64,000 nt of DNA from the NCBI RefSeq assembly GCF_003573695.1, contig NC_039359.1, positions 140,575,112-140,639,111 of the forward strand, read 5' to 3'. Made by a program: the position numbers and the translations under genes. Source of the DNA: Papaver somniferum (taxonomy: Eukaryota; Streptophyta; Magnoliopsida; Ranunculales; Papaveraceae). The notes beneath the pieces were generated by a model that saw nothing but the letters and a program-made list of their open reading frames with translations, was not told where the DNA came from and did no database searches. Each line of letters starts with the position of its first letter. The stretch's first letter is position 1. Shown in pieces: positions 34,895 through 47,180 of the stretch.

Positions 34895-35329
34895 TTGAAA
34901 TCTATCCGCTTTTTAAGAAAATCTCACATTTTTAAGATAAAAGAGAAAATAAGAATTCTTTAAAAAGAAGAGGTAAAGTTAAAAAATGATATCTTTTAAT
35001 TAATGTTTAAATATTAACATATAATTAACTAGCCGACCCAGATAACTGGAGTATACCAAAATTTAAATGGACTTATAGCATTGGTTAAAGGTTGACCAAA
35101 AAATTACAAAACTATCCTTACCAATTTCACTTACGCTTTTCCTTCTCCTTATTTATCAATCTAATAATTAATTTTTTATCCTTCTATATATTTTACCGAT
35201 TTCAAATGCAAAAAATTTACAATTAGATTTTCTTTTATTGGTGAATAATTCTTTCAAACTCTACCTAGTACTTCAGTTTGTTGTTTGAATGACATATTAG
35301 GTTGGAAAAATCAAAATTGTTGAATTGCA
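34895..35329. other. AT-rich stretch, nothing recognised
   Basis: No gene, repeat or element end was recognised. Confidence 0.5.
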
Positions 35330-35977
35330 GTTGTATGGTCGTCATGATATCTCTTCGTTTACCTTGACGACTAATATTAGTCGTTATCTTCTTAGGTTGA
35401 GTATCGTGACGATTTTTCATCTCTGAAAGCAACATTTACAAGGTCATTAAGATATTCATCCTTATACTTTCTGACTAGTAATTGTTGTAATTAAGGTCGT
35501 CATGTTTTGAAAACTTGAACCTTGGAGACAAATACTGCGATAAAACAGTTTATATGTGTACATTTTTACAATTAGTCGCCATGGTCAGGAAAACTGCCTT
35601 GATGACTTTGTGTTGGTCGTCACTTTGTGCAATTCACTTTCTGCAATTTCGACCATGACGGCCAATAACAACCAAAATCAACCTTCCTCCGTCCCGATTT
35701 TTATTTTCGCGTCATGTCGTTTTATTTTTTTGTAATCCTAACAACCTTATATATAAGATTTTTAATTGTCGATGTTTGGCATTATCGACCTTAATGGCTA
35801 TATCTTAGTCGGCAGGTTATGAAATTAATACCTTGCCGGCTAAATATACATTTACATGCAACACTGTTCTCCGTATGGAAAAACTCATGTGGTCGGTATT
35901 TTTGTTTATTATTAACATGCCGGCTATACAAGGCGTTATCTTCTTGTTAGTCGAGAATGCCAACTTTTCATATAGTG
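35330..35977 (-). mobile_element. Probable CACTA (En/Spm) element end, truncated
   Basis: The stretch ends at 35977 with TAGTG, so the minus strand begins CACTATATGAAAAG, as CACTA termini do. Inside are many short repeated words with GCCGGC, GTCGGC, GTCGTCA and GTCGCCA in both directions, like CACTA subterminal repeats. No matching second terminus was found, so only one end is supported. Confidence 0.4.
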
Positions 35978-36467
35978 ATTACCGAAAGTGTTGATTGTAT
36001 TCTATAATTTGGATAATGAAATCACCAAACAGCTGTGCATTTCTCTTTTTATAAGTATTGGGCTAGTGTGTTTCATTTCCATTACAAATAAAATTCTCAA
36101 AACAACTTTTTTTTTTGTCAAAAGTGTACCGAAAATCCATTAGTTCAATTACCCAAAACGAAATCTCATAGCTTTTAATTCAACTAATTAATCTAACTAA
36201 ATTAATTATACTAAACAAATTGATTAATGCTAAAAAGTATGTGGCGAACGGATTTTGGGTTTTACTTCCAAATGTACACCCAGATTAATCTGAATATATC
36301 CAATCTCGCAAATTATAATTATAATGTAGAAAATATTGCATGGTTGCTAACGAAGTGACCTGTTAAATATCTGACTGGAACCACTATATTAGACATTTAT
36401 TTGGGTTTTCACAGACACTTTATGTCGGCGTCTAGTACGCTCACATGCAAGTCTCATATGTTTTTGG

Positions 36468-37183
36468 TAGGGCTGCACAAGACCCACCCACGATACCCAA
36501 ACCCATCCGTACCCGTTAAATCCGTGGGTTTTTAATCCATACCCGCCCGTTGTGGGTGCGGGGTTGGTTATGAAAAAAAAACCTCGCTGTCTGTGGGTGC
36601 GAGGTTGGTTTAAGCTAATACCCGCCCATACCCGCCCAAAAAACCCGCAGATTATATACCATTAGATAAAACTAATCCTTGTCGTCCATTATGAAACCCT
36701 AATACTAGTAGATAGGATAACTGATAACCCTCATTCACTTTCTACACTCTTCTCTCTGTTCGGCCTCTCCTCTACTTCCTCCTCAGTTCTTCTTCTTCAC
36801 CTACGAACGACAATTACCAGAAATCTTCACCAGAAATCGACAACAACAACTTCGAATCTTCACCAGAAATCGACAACAATCGAAAAATCAACAGATTCAA
36901 CACTTAATCTTCATCTGTGAACTTCCTAGATATGAATATTTTGGGGGTTTTGGTTTTTTTTTCTCACTTAATCAAGGAGAATAGAAGTTACTCTAAATAC
37001 TTGAATATAAAGCGGGTTTAAACCCGTTTAAACCCATACTCGCCCAACCCGTAGCGGGCGGGTAACAAAACCCGCCCGCTGTTTGTGGGTGCGGGGTTGG
37101 TTATGTAAAAAAAAACCCGCAGTCTGTGGGTGCGAGGTTGGTTTTAGCTTATACCCGCCCATACCCGCCCATGTGCAGCCCTA
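36468..37183. mobile_element. Non-autonomous hAT-type DNA transposon, 716 bp
   Basis: Terminal inverted repeats TAGGGCTGCACA at both ends, flanked by perfect eight-base copies GTTTTTGG (36460-36467 and 37184-37191). An eight-base duplication and TAGGG ends are hAT hallmarks. Subterminal regions repeat ACCCGCCC and GTGGGTGCGAGGTTGG words in inverted orientation. No transposase is present. Confidence 0.92.
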
Positions 37184-37254
37184 GTTTTTGGCTTGGAGAC
37201 GTATTGGACGAACCTTGGACACCTTGGATGTGGTCAACTCGGTCTAACTCATAT

Positions 37255-37328
37255 TGAATTACATATATATTTACCCTGAGCATTACTCAAGTGAATTACA
37301 TATCGATTTACACCGAGTATTACTCAAG
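37255..37328. repeat. 37-bp tandem duplication
   Basis: Two diverged copies of a unit beginning TGAATTACATAT and ending TTACTCAAG. Confidence 0.8.
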
Positions 37329-37469
37329 CCAAGCAATTTTCTTTTAATCCAATTCATTGTTCACAAAAAGCTCTTCCTAGGATCCGGAACAGCTCTTCTG
37401 ATTATTCGAACAAGAAAAACATTGAAACAATAAGCTAGTCCTAGGAATCGAAAAGACCCCAACTAAATT

Positions 37470-38590
37470 TTATTGTAGGAGTGAGGTTGGTCCGAATGAC
37501 CTTTTCAACTGTCTGTTTGATCCTTTTTAAACATATATATTATTGTTTGGTCCTATAAATTATGGTTTGGTCTTAGGATGACGTCATAGATGATGTAATT
37601 GTCATTTTGTAGTGGCAGAAATACCCTTTTGGGACCACATATATACAAAAAAATCAATTGAAAATATATCATTCACATATTTACTTTCTCTCTCCTCTTT
37701 ATTTTCAGATCTAGTTTCTTTCCTCTCCATTTTTTTTCTTTTTCTGCTTCTGCAAGAAACGATGAAGACTTGTGTTTTTTCAAGGGTTTTGATTTGCAGA
37801 GATGATGAAGACGAATTGCAGAGATGCTAAAGACGATCAATCATATAAAGATAATGAAAACGACGAAGATGAAGATGTTTTTTTTTTTGCTATTTTTTTT
37901 GATGTTTTCTGCTAGTGTTGAAGACGAAGATGATGATCTTGTGTTTGTTGCTCGTGTTGAAGATATCGATTGTTGATGTTTTTCGTGTTGATGGTGATTT
38001 ATGTTTGTTGCTCGTGTTGAAGATCTTGATTTTGATGTTTGCTGCTCGTGTTAAAGATGAAGATCTGTTGCTGTTGAAGATGATGATGTTTGTTGTTGTT
38101 GTTGAAGATGACGAAGATGATGAAGATGATGCTGTTGCAGTTCATTTTTACGAATGAACTCGGTTTTCATATAGGTTTTATTAGGAGTTCATTTGAAAGA
38201 ATAAAATCTGTTTTTTGTCATAATAATGAAGTTTTGTATTGTGTTCATTTTACATAATGAACTCTGTTTTCATATGTGATTTAGTTTGGTTTCATTTTAC
38301 AGAATGAACTCCGGAGTTCATCAGAAAGAATGAACTGCTACAAAAAATATGTAAACTGAATTTTTTAGGTTTTATTAGTGTTCATTTGAAAAGAATGAAC
38401 TCCGGAGTTCATCAGACAGAATGAACTGCTCAAAAAATAAGTAAGAATTAACACGAAAGGGTACTTTGGTCCATTTAATATTTTTAAATAATTATTGACC
38501 AAATTAAAAAGATAATTTCTGAAAGGACCAAACAGATTTGGAACCACCTAAAAAAGGACCAAACGATATTTTCTCCGTTTGTTTAACTTT
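37470..38590. mobile_element. Possible non-autonomous DNA element with imperfect inverted ends
   Basis: Both ends carry inverted CTGTTTGATCCTTT / CTGTTTGGTCCTTT and further TTTGGTCC words. The middle (37740-38160) is a GAAGATGA/TTGCTCGTGTTGAAGAT low-complexity direct-repeat region that produces short spurious ORFs. Two copies of a 39-base unit with the palindrome ACTCCGGAGT lie near 38303 and 38397. The element class and exact ends could not be fixed. Confidence 0.35.
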
Positions 38591-39352
38591 TAGGTTTAAG
38601 CTTTCTAATTCTTTAAACTAAAAAAAGGAAATACTCACACTTTTAAGATAGAGTTCTTTTTATGTGGGTGGATGCTTGGTCCTCCTTTCTTGGACAACAT
38701 TAAATTAACTTTTGATTTTAATATACAAATATGTTTTTCCAACAAAATTTAAAGCTTTTTTTTAACTAAAAGAAGAAACACTCACATTTTTCTAAATAAA
38801 GAAAACTGAAAAAAAAAACAATCAGATTTTGGGAGATCTAATAAATAGAAATCAATAATTAATGCGACATGAAATGTAAAAGTGAAAGAAGACAGCACTG
38901 GCAAGATCAAGAGTAACATCAACGTGTAGCAAAAACCAATATGGCATCTTCATATTATCCCACAGCAGCAAACTAGGCTCCATACATCTTTCAATAAGCT
39001 CGACTCTAGTCTCTAGCTAGAGGCTTAGCAGCACTATGTCATGGACTCATGGCCATGAATGATGCCATCAAAATAAGTCTGAAGTCCAAAAATTAAACTT
39101 ACCAGCAGAACGACAATCACGTAAGAAATCCGGTATCTACTAAACATTTCCACATTTCAAGAAAATCCACATGAAGTATCACATTTGTTCACTTATAATC
39201 TGGCTGACAGCTGGTTGTGCACCCAAAGGCTGCTGGGGATGTGTATATCTATTGCACACTGGACCTAACTAAACAATGTCCGTGCTCTTTTTATGCTGGT
39301 AATAAAGATGTTGATTCTGGGATTAAACAATGTCCGCACCCTTTTATGCTGT
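38591..39352. other. AT-rich stretch, nothing recognised
   Basis: No gene or element was recognised. Confidence 0.5.
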
Positions 39353-39357
39353 TGTCT

Positions 39358-39564
39358 TGGTAAGGATCGAGCAAGAGAGAGAAGAGCATAAACGCGCGGA
39401 AGTAATAGACTACATTGATAATAATCTTGGTATCTTTCACATTAATTCTTCAAGATATTTATACAATCACAAGACTTGATTCTCAAGATAATTCCTAATA
39501 TAACTCTCACAACTTAAAAGTGAGTATCTCCTAAATATAGACTCTAATATATTATTTCCTATTA
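39358..39564 (-). repeat. 3' LTR (element orientation) of the small LTR element
   Basis: 207 bp; on the plus strand it runs TGGTAAGGATCG to CCTATTA. On the element strand it starts TAATAGG rather than TG, an unusual LTR start. Confidence 0.85.
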
Positions 39565-39679
39565 CCCTCCCTCAAGATGGAGCATGTAGATCACGAATGC
39601 CCATCTTGGACAAAAGAAATTTAAACTTAGCTTTTCCTAGTACTGTTTTTTTTTTTTTTAAATCTTCCAACTTTGGTCT

Positions 39680-40030
39680 TCATCGTAGTTTTTGGACATT
39701 TCGGTCCCCTTCGTAGTTTAAGGACGTTTCGGTCTCCTTCGTAGTTTAGGGACATTTCGGTCATCTTTAGAAGTTTAAGGACATTACGGTCCTCTTCATA
39801 ATTTATGGACGTTTCGGTCTTCTTCGGAAGTTTAAGGACATTGCGGTCCCCTTCGTAGTTTAGGGACATTACGGTCCTCTTTGGAAGTTTAGGGACATTA
39901 CGGTCCTCTTCGTAGTTTAGGTACATTTCGGTCCTCTTTGTAGTTTTAGGACATTGCGGTCCCCTTCGTAGTTTTAGGACATTTCGGTCCCCACTTCGTA
40001 GTTTTAGGACATTTCGGTCCTCTTTTTCTT
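39680..40030. repeat. Array of about 12 units of 28-30 bp
   Basis: Units of the form GGACATTTCGGTCC followed by CTTCGTAGTTTA recur from about 39693 to 40020. Positions vary at TTT/TTA/TTG before CGGTC. It lies just inside the polypurine end of the small LTR element. An ORF on the minus strand across it encodes only the repeat (NYEGDRNVLKL-type) and is probably spurious. Confidence 0.85.
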
Positions 40031-41153
40031 TAGTTTCACTAGGGTTCTTCTCTGTATTTTCACAAAACAGACCAAGGTAAATTTTGTCTTAACAGTAACA
40101 ATCTTCTCTCTTACGTTTATCACCATCATCTCATCGATGCAGCGACATCATCTCTTCTTCTCAACGGCAACCATCATCTAATTTTCTTGCTCCAAACTTC
40201 ACCAATTCAATCAACAGTAGTAACCACCGCATCATATTCTTCCCTGATTTTCTCGGTGGGGAAATCTCTGCTCAATCTTCTCATAATTCAATGGCAACAG
40301 CTCTTCCTTGATTTTTTTACCATCTGTATTTCTAATGTCTTCAAACGTCGTCGTTCATCAGTAGACTCTCGGAAACCATCTGCTTTTCTTCTAGGTTTAA
40401 CGACGACGTTATTCATGGGTATTTCAACAGCAACCACCAAGTTTGCCGGTGTTAACTTTGGCAGCAAACTCGCTCCATATCGACCAACACCGATCACCAC
40501 CATCCGATCCGTGATCGACAGCAAACCCATTCATCAATGTCGAGTTCCAACTCCATCATAACCTATCTCCATTCTCCTGTGATCCCGAATATTAACCGAG
40601 TATCTATGTTTTCCCTCGAGCTCCATAGCATCGTCAATGGCAGCAGCACGTCCATGTCTTCTCTCGTCCAAAAACTACCATAAACACAAGCCTGTCAATG
40701 AATGATCACCTCCATCTCCATCTTCCTTCTCAATCTTCATAAATAGCAACACAACATCTTCTTCATCTCATCAGAACTCCTCAGTTTTTTTTTTTTTTTT
40801 TATCAAAAACTATGTTGACAACTTTACACGAAGCTTTTGCTGATCCGGTGTTCTTTTATATCTCGCCAGAATTCGGAAACCCCTATTAGTTGTCACTGGT
40901 TTGCTCCAAAATTTATAACAACATCCACCAATCTTTTGTTAGCTCCGAACCCTAACAAAATTCGAACTCTCTTTCCTTCTTGATTCAACAAGTCTTGGAG
41001 CAGCGACATAAGACTTCCTTCTTCTCAGCTCACTATTATCATCAAATTTAGCACGATCCTCTTCCTCTTTTAGTCTTTTTCTCCTTATTCCAACTTTCAA
41101 AACTCTTTATGAAAACATCTAATTCTCTTCCTCTCCTCTCTCCCTCTCACCTT
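40031..41153. other. Internal region of the small LTR element without recognisable gene
   Basis: Pyrimidine-rich on the plus strand. One 124-codon ORF (40187-40561) has no recognisable family. It may be captured or decayed sequence. Confidence 0.4.
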
Positions 41154-41165
41154 GCTCTGATACCA
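41154..41165 (-). other. Primer-binding site, initiator Met tRNA type
   Basis: The minus strand reads TGGTATCAGAGC directly after the LTR end TTAACA. Confidence 0.9.
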
Positions 41166-41274
41166 TGTTAAGGATCGAGCAAGAGAGAGGAGAGCATAAA
41201 CGCGCGGAAGCAATAGACTACATTGATAATAATCTTGGTATCTTTCACATTAATTCTTCAAGATATTTATACAA
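41166..41274 (-). repeat. 5' LTR of the small LTR element, part 1 (includes left MULE target copy)
   Basis: Continues at 50378-50475 across the MULE. Its last nine bases TTTATACAA (41266-41274) are the left target copy; the right copy is 50369-50377. Confidence 0.9.
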
Positions 41275-41946
41275 CAAAACTAGTGACAAAACCTCTAGGT
41301 GAACAAACTAGTGATAAGAAAAAACCGGTCATATTATTTTTAACAAATAAAAACCGTTTCAAACAAAACTGGGACAAAAACCCCAATTCAAATAAATTTT
41401 TAAAATTTAGTTTTTATTTGATTTCTAAATTCCAAAACTGATCTTCCGAATATAAAAACATTTTTCAAAGGAAAGTTTGGCGAAAGAAAACAGTAAAAAT
41501 AATATTTGTTCTCTCTGAATCCAAACAAATCAGATACTAGTCTAATTACGATTCTTCTTTCCTAGTTTTCTTCATTTTTTTCAGTTCCATATCTCGTTTA
41601 AATTCAAAGATTCCTCATCGTCTTCTCCCAATTTCAATTCAAAGATTCAAAGAGCAATTTTAGGTTTGATTGAAGAACCGGAAGAGAAGCTACAAGTTTT
41701 GAGATCTGTTTATTCGAGATACGTAGAAGAATCAAATTCAGTTTTTTATTCGAAAAGAGAAGATAAACATAGTTGTTTTATTCGAGATCTGGTTGCAATT
41801 CAGTTTAGCTGAAATCATATTTTCGCTTTCCAAGTTGAAATTGAATCTCGAATTGAAGAATCCAGCTGAACAATCAATCAACTTCGTGTTGATCATCTTC
41901 GAATTCGTATTAATCATCTTCTTTAAGGAATCAATCAACTTTTCAG

Positions 41947-42168
41947 GTATTCAATTCTCTTTTTTGTGTTGATTTTTGATTTTGTTTGTGTGAATTTGCT
42001 AGTCACTCTTGTCGAATAAACTGAATTGATGTTAGCATATGATTTTTTATGTTTGTGTTGATGTTCTTTGAAGGATTCCATCTCTTTGGAACTGTTTTTC
42101 AAAAAAAAAATTTGTTGTTGATATTCACATCTGAAACTGTTTTTGGTTTCATCATTTTGTTCTGTAGA
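41947..42168 (+). other. Likely 5'-UTR intron of the transposase gene
   Basis: A TTTTCAG|GTATTC donor and a TTCTGTAG acceptor lie two bases before the ATG. The intron is supported only by splice-site quality. Confidence 0.4.
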
Positions 42169-42170
42169 TT

Positions 42171-44430
42171 ATGGATTCTGTTCTCGCACTTGTATGTCAC
42201 AAAGAAGATTGTTTAACTCTTCGTATTGGCCTCCAAGAGTCTTTTGCTAATTTGAAGACTAGTATATGCTCAAGTTGGTGTGAATTCTCTCCTCCTTCTA
42301 TGGAAATTTTTCACATGGTTGATGATCAGCAAAAGGTCATTCATTCTGATTTTGATCTTCAATGTTTGGCTCTATTTAGTATGTATAATAAAGAAGGGAT
42401 TATGGAGTTACTCGTAAGTCACAAAGCTGAGAGTTCTGGTTCAATAAGTTCAGGAATTATAGATTTTGATGACCAGCCACAAAGTTCTGGAATTATACCT
42501 TTTGAGAAGCCACAGATTGATTATGATGTTCCAGATAAAATTAAGGAACCGTTGAAGTCTGCTCACTGGTTACATCTTTTTCAAGGAGTTGAACAGTTGT
42601 TTCCGGGAGGTGTTGAACAAGTTCGTTGTGATTTACAGAAGTATCACGCAGCAGCTGGTTATGAATACACGGTATATAGGAATGAGAAGTTGAGGATTGG
42701 TGCACGTTGTGCTAATAAGAAAAAAGACGAGAAATGTGACTGGCATTTATATGCTGTGTCTTTTGATGGTGTTGTAGGAAGTCCTTTTATTATCAAGGAA
42801 CTAAATAATCAGCAAACTTGTGTTGGTGGATTTGTTAACATGCTACGGATATCGAAGAAACTAGTTAGTAGCTTAATTATTGATGAAATTAAACAGGATC
42901 CTAATAAGAAAACTAAGCATATTATGGAATCTTTTACGAGAGACTTCGGCTTTGACATTAGTCGTTATTATGCATACGCAGGTAAGAAGCATGCACTAAA
43001 TACTTCATGGGGAGAGAACGAGAAATCTTTTATGTTCTTGAACTGGTATAAAAACAAGTTGATTGAAACCAATCCTGGTTCTCACGTGGTTTTGGAAGTT
43101 GAAGAAGGGACCCATAAATTTCAGAGGATATTTATCTGTTTTGAAGCTTGTAGTCGTGGATTCAATTTCTGTCGTCCTGTATTATTCGTTGATGCGGCTC
43201 ACTTGAAAAGTAAGTACCTTGGTCATATGATGGCAGCAACAGGTCTAACCGGAAATTATGGTAAGGTTTTTATCATTTTTTATGTTGGTTTCATCATTTT
43301 TTTTATGTTGGTTTCATCATTTTTTATGTTTGGTTTTCATCGCATCTTATGCTTGTGTTATGCTTTCTGTTCATGTTACAGAAATCTTCCCTCTTGCTTA
43401 TGGTGTGGTTTCATCGGAGAATGAAGCGAACTGGAAATGGTTTTTGGATAATTTGAAGAAAGTCCTTTCTCCTTTGCGACCAAAGCTTACTTTTGTGAGT
43501 GATCGAGGTATTGGATTGGTAACACAAATTCCTATTGTTTTTCCGGAGGCTTTTCATGGTTGGTGCTACTGGAATATGGAATGCAATATCAACACATGCT
43601 TATCAAAGAGTTGCAAAGTTTATAACAAATATGTATTGGGACTTTTCATGGTTGGTGCTACTCATAAAGAATTTTCAGAGAATTGGGATAAGTTGAGGAA
43701 GGTTCAAAATCAGAAGTTACAAGACTATCTAAGTAGAGCTCCTCTTGATAAATGGGAAAGTTTTATCTTCAAGGGTCGACGATATGGTAGGTTGTGTTCA
43801 AATATTGCTGAGAGTTTCAATGGTTCGGTCGTTGAAGAGAGAGAGAGGCCTATATCCATCATAGTTGATGAGATCAGGGTGAAGCTAATGGACCAAATGT
43901 GTAAACGTCGCGAGGACTCTGCTAAGTTAATGAAATGGCGTCAAACTCTATGTCCAGAATATGAAGCTATGCTCCACGACAACAAGATGCATGGATGTAA
44001 CTACCCAGTCACCAAGTCGTCGGAATATGTGTTTGAAGTTCATGCTTCATTAACACAGACTGTCGATTTGAAAAGAAGAACATGTTCTTGCAACCGTTGG
44101 CGTATTGACGATTTCCCGTGTGCCCATGCTGTCCGTTGCATCATGGTGAATGGAGAATATCCTTACAATTATGTTGAGAACTACTTTACAGTAAAGTTCT
44201 ACCGAGAATCGTATAAACATGCAATCAACCCTGTTCCCACAGTCGAAAAGCCCGTGACAGTGTCGCCGAAATCGATGGTTTTTGGTCTGAATAATGGACC
44301 ACAACCAGGACGTCCATCGAAGAAGAAGAGGATTCCTAATACAGGTTCAGTTGCCAATAAGAAGATGAGAACATGTGGTTCCTGCAAGGTTTTGACCACC
44401 CATAATAAACGGACATGCCCTTCTCGTTAG
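42171..44430 (+). CDS. Mutator-like (MuDR/MULE) transposase, 712 aa, two exons
   Basis: Exon 1 42171-43260 and exon 2 43382-44430 are joined across a 121-bp intron with GT (43261) and AG (43380-43381) ends; the join keeps one frame of 712 codons without stops. The product cuts and inserts the element. It has an N-terminal PB1-like/unknown region (1-130), a MULE DNA-binding region with Cys/His residues (about 140-240), the DDE catalytic domain with Asp341 (FVDAAHLKS), Asp404 (FVSDRGIG) and Glu507 (NIAESFNG), a SWIM zinc finger (Cys598, Cys600, Cys610, His612), an AT-hook-like PGRPSKKKR and a C-terminal Cys/His knuckle (CGSC...H...C). All expected catalytic residues are present, so it may be functional. 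Some GATGAAAC motifs lie in its intron and 3' flank. Confidence 0.93.
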
Positions 44431-45125
44431 ATTTCATGAGAACTTGTAGTCATTTCGACTAGACTACAATATGTGGTTCCTGCAAGTCATCGAATTTTAC
44501 TCTTAGTTTCGTTTGCTAGAATACAATATGTGTTTCATTTACTATTTCAGATTTTTGTTTTAGAAGTTAATATGCTGCAGGTGTTTTCATTTTATATTTT
44601 GTCTAAGAATAATAAGTTTGATTAAGTTTAAGTTTTTCAGAATTTTTACAGACCTTTATAGTTTGGTGTAACCGAATCAAGTTTCATCATTTTTTTGATG
44701 AAACCAGAAAGGGTTTCATCATTTTTTTGATGAAACCAGAAAGGGTTTCATCTTATTTTGGTGGAACCATTGTTTTACTGTCACTTTTTCTTCTATATTT
44801 TTTGACAACACATTAGATGATGTGTTTGTCTACTGTTTATTGGTGCCGCAAATACATGACACATCATTTATGGATAGTTTTTATAAAAATGAGACATCAT
44901 ATTTCTGTAGACATAAGCTTTTAAGGAAATACAACTGAAATAGCACGAAATCGTTTTTTATATAAACTGTAACCATTTCACAAGTACTTTAAACTTCAAC
45001 TAAAACTTGAATATGCAAGGAGAACTGTATGTCAAGGAGTATCATCATTACAATAACCATTTCAAAAGTAATTTAAAATTCAACTAAAACTGAATGTTCA
45101 ATAGGACGGGCACGACATGCGAGTA
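44431..45125. other. Spacer between the two convergent MULE genes
   Basis: Non-coding. Five GATGAAAC/GTTTCATC copies within 72 bp (44681-44752) form two back-to-back hairpins with T-rich loops. The 3' ends of both genes must lie here. Confidence 0.6.
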
Positions 45126-46761
45126 TTATTCTATATTGTCAAGGAGTATCTTCAACGCCGACTTTGGTCTCATATTATGCACCTTTTCTCGTATATCATC
45201 TGTAGACATGTTTCCTTTCAAGAGGCTCTTCATGTAATAGCAAACATGCAGGCCACAATCGTTCCTGAAAAACCAAAACAATGTCTCAATTGTTACAAAG
45301 TGACTAGCTGAGAGTGTTCTGATATTAGTAGCTATATGTAAAGCATTCGGTTACAAGTGATGTAATGATTTCAAGTATATGCATATGTGAACTATAAACT
45401 TCCAAACATAACTTACCCTATTTTTTCACAACATGTAGGGTTGTACAAAGAGTATGTTGTTGGCTGACTTGCCTGCTGATCACAGAGGAGCTTTGCGTCG
45501 TGCTGTGCAAATGCTGATACTATACGTTGTTTCATGCTTTCAGCACTTTTTCTGCATTCCTCTCCCGTGGAAGCCAAGGAGTTGTAGTGATAAAATTCCC
45601 CGGTTTCAAAATCAAAAGAAAGCAATGTCCAATGGTTTACATCTCCAAGTGATGTTAGCAGCGGAACGAACAAAAACCGCACGCTATAATCCATTTTGTC
45701 GATGAAGCCTTCTATTACAGCACCACATTTCTTTCCTAATGAGTGACATGTCTGAAACAAAATACCAAATAAAAGCTCCTTAATTAGTTACAAACATGCA
45801 AGTTTGATGAAACCAAACTTTATTCCATCAAAATTAACCATATAAACAACATCATTTTTTGTTTTCCACAACTATTTTTTATGCCAAAAAATTTACATTA
45901 AAGAATTTCGGAGTAAACTTACATAGGCAAATGTGCTTAGAAACACAGCTCTCTGGTACTTTGGAGAACCATCTTGTTTCAACTCATTTTTTTTGATGTT
46001 GTTTTGCAGCTTCAAAATGTAGAACTCTATAATGTCTCCTGCGACGTCACCTCTCTCATCAAATTATCCATCATCTTCCCCGATATATGTAATTGAAGAT
46101 TTAAATGCTCCTACGCCGTTGACCTGTTAATTTTATTTTTTAAAAAGCTAGTCAATGATGGATAAAAAAAGGAGTAACAATGCATAACTTGGAACAAAAT
46201 TTTGATGAAACCAGTCTTGGTTACATCAGTTATTTCCCACTTAACTTTCATTGTTCTTTCTGAAAAAAGTGGTCACGAGGGGTTTCTCATTTCTGTTGAG
46301 TACTTTCAAGATCTTCAAGTTATCAACTGGTTTCAACTTCACCCCCTGTACTTCCTGCACCTTCTTGTTCTCCTTGCACTTACGAGCTGTAACCTTTCTT
46401 CTTTTTTTCAAACTGGTGTTGTAATCCTGCATTCTGATAGGTGGAACCAAATTCCTTCTGTCTTCCCTCATTCTTGTAACCATGTTACTCATCCTTTGCG
46501 CATCACTGAGTTCTCCCTATCCTTTCTCTTGACTGTCACACTGCGACAGTCCTAAATCAAATCCAGGTTGTTCATTCTCTAACTCAAGTAAATCATTCGC
46601 CATCTTTACAGCTGGGTAGTAGTATACGCTTCCAACATTCAGCTTTGACGACGAACAATCTTTCTTATTGTATTCGTATTCCATTTTCCTGATAACATCT
46701 TCATCAATTACAAATTGAGTTTCGTTTTCTTCTTGTTCAATAATTTGCTTCGACGAAGAAG

Positions 46762-47180
46762 CTTTGCTCATTTCAGATTCCACCCGCTCTGCCACCTTGA
46801 TATCCTCAACGGTATTTGGAGTCAACTCAGTACCCTCTCCTTCTTGTTCATCATTGGTGACTGGCATCGACGAATAAGCTTTGCGCATTTCAGATTCCAC
46901 CCGCTCTGCCACCTTGATATCCTCAACGGTATTTGGAGTCAACTCAGTACCCTCTCCTTCTTGTTCATCATTGGTGACTGGCATCGAAGAAGAAGCTTTG
47001 CTCATTTCAGATTCAACCTGCTCTGCCACCTTGATATCCTCAACGGTATTTGGAGTCAACTCAGTACCCTCTCCTTCTTGTTCATCATTGGTGACTGGCA
47101 TCGATGAAGTAGATTTCTCCATTTCAGATTCAACCCGCTCTGCCACCTTGATATCCTCGATATTATTTGGAGTCAACTCA
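46762..47180 (-). repeat. 117-bp (39-aa) coding tandem repeat in the Ulp1-like gene
   Basis: At least three and a half units, each coding TPNTVEDIKVAE-VESEM... and ending DEQEGEGTEL. The unit nearest the 5' side diverges and includes a TAA stop. Units are nearly identical, so the expansion is recent or homogenised. Confidence 0.9.

Noticed and set aside
37915..38157. ORF rich in Leu/Asp (plus strand) as a small gene
   Set aside because: It lies in GAAGATGA low-complexity repeats and has no recognisable family.
39627..39926. 99-codon minus-strand ORF with NYEGDRNVLKL repeats as a protein gene
   Set aside because: It is a by-product of the 28-30 bp tandem array, whose unit length is not a constant multiple of three, and it lacks gene context.
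42171..44430. Domesticated FAR1/MUG-type host gene instead of a transposase
   Set aside because: It sits inside a 9.1-kb element with perfect nine-base target copies, so it is a transposon gene.
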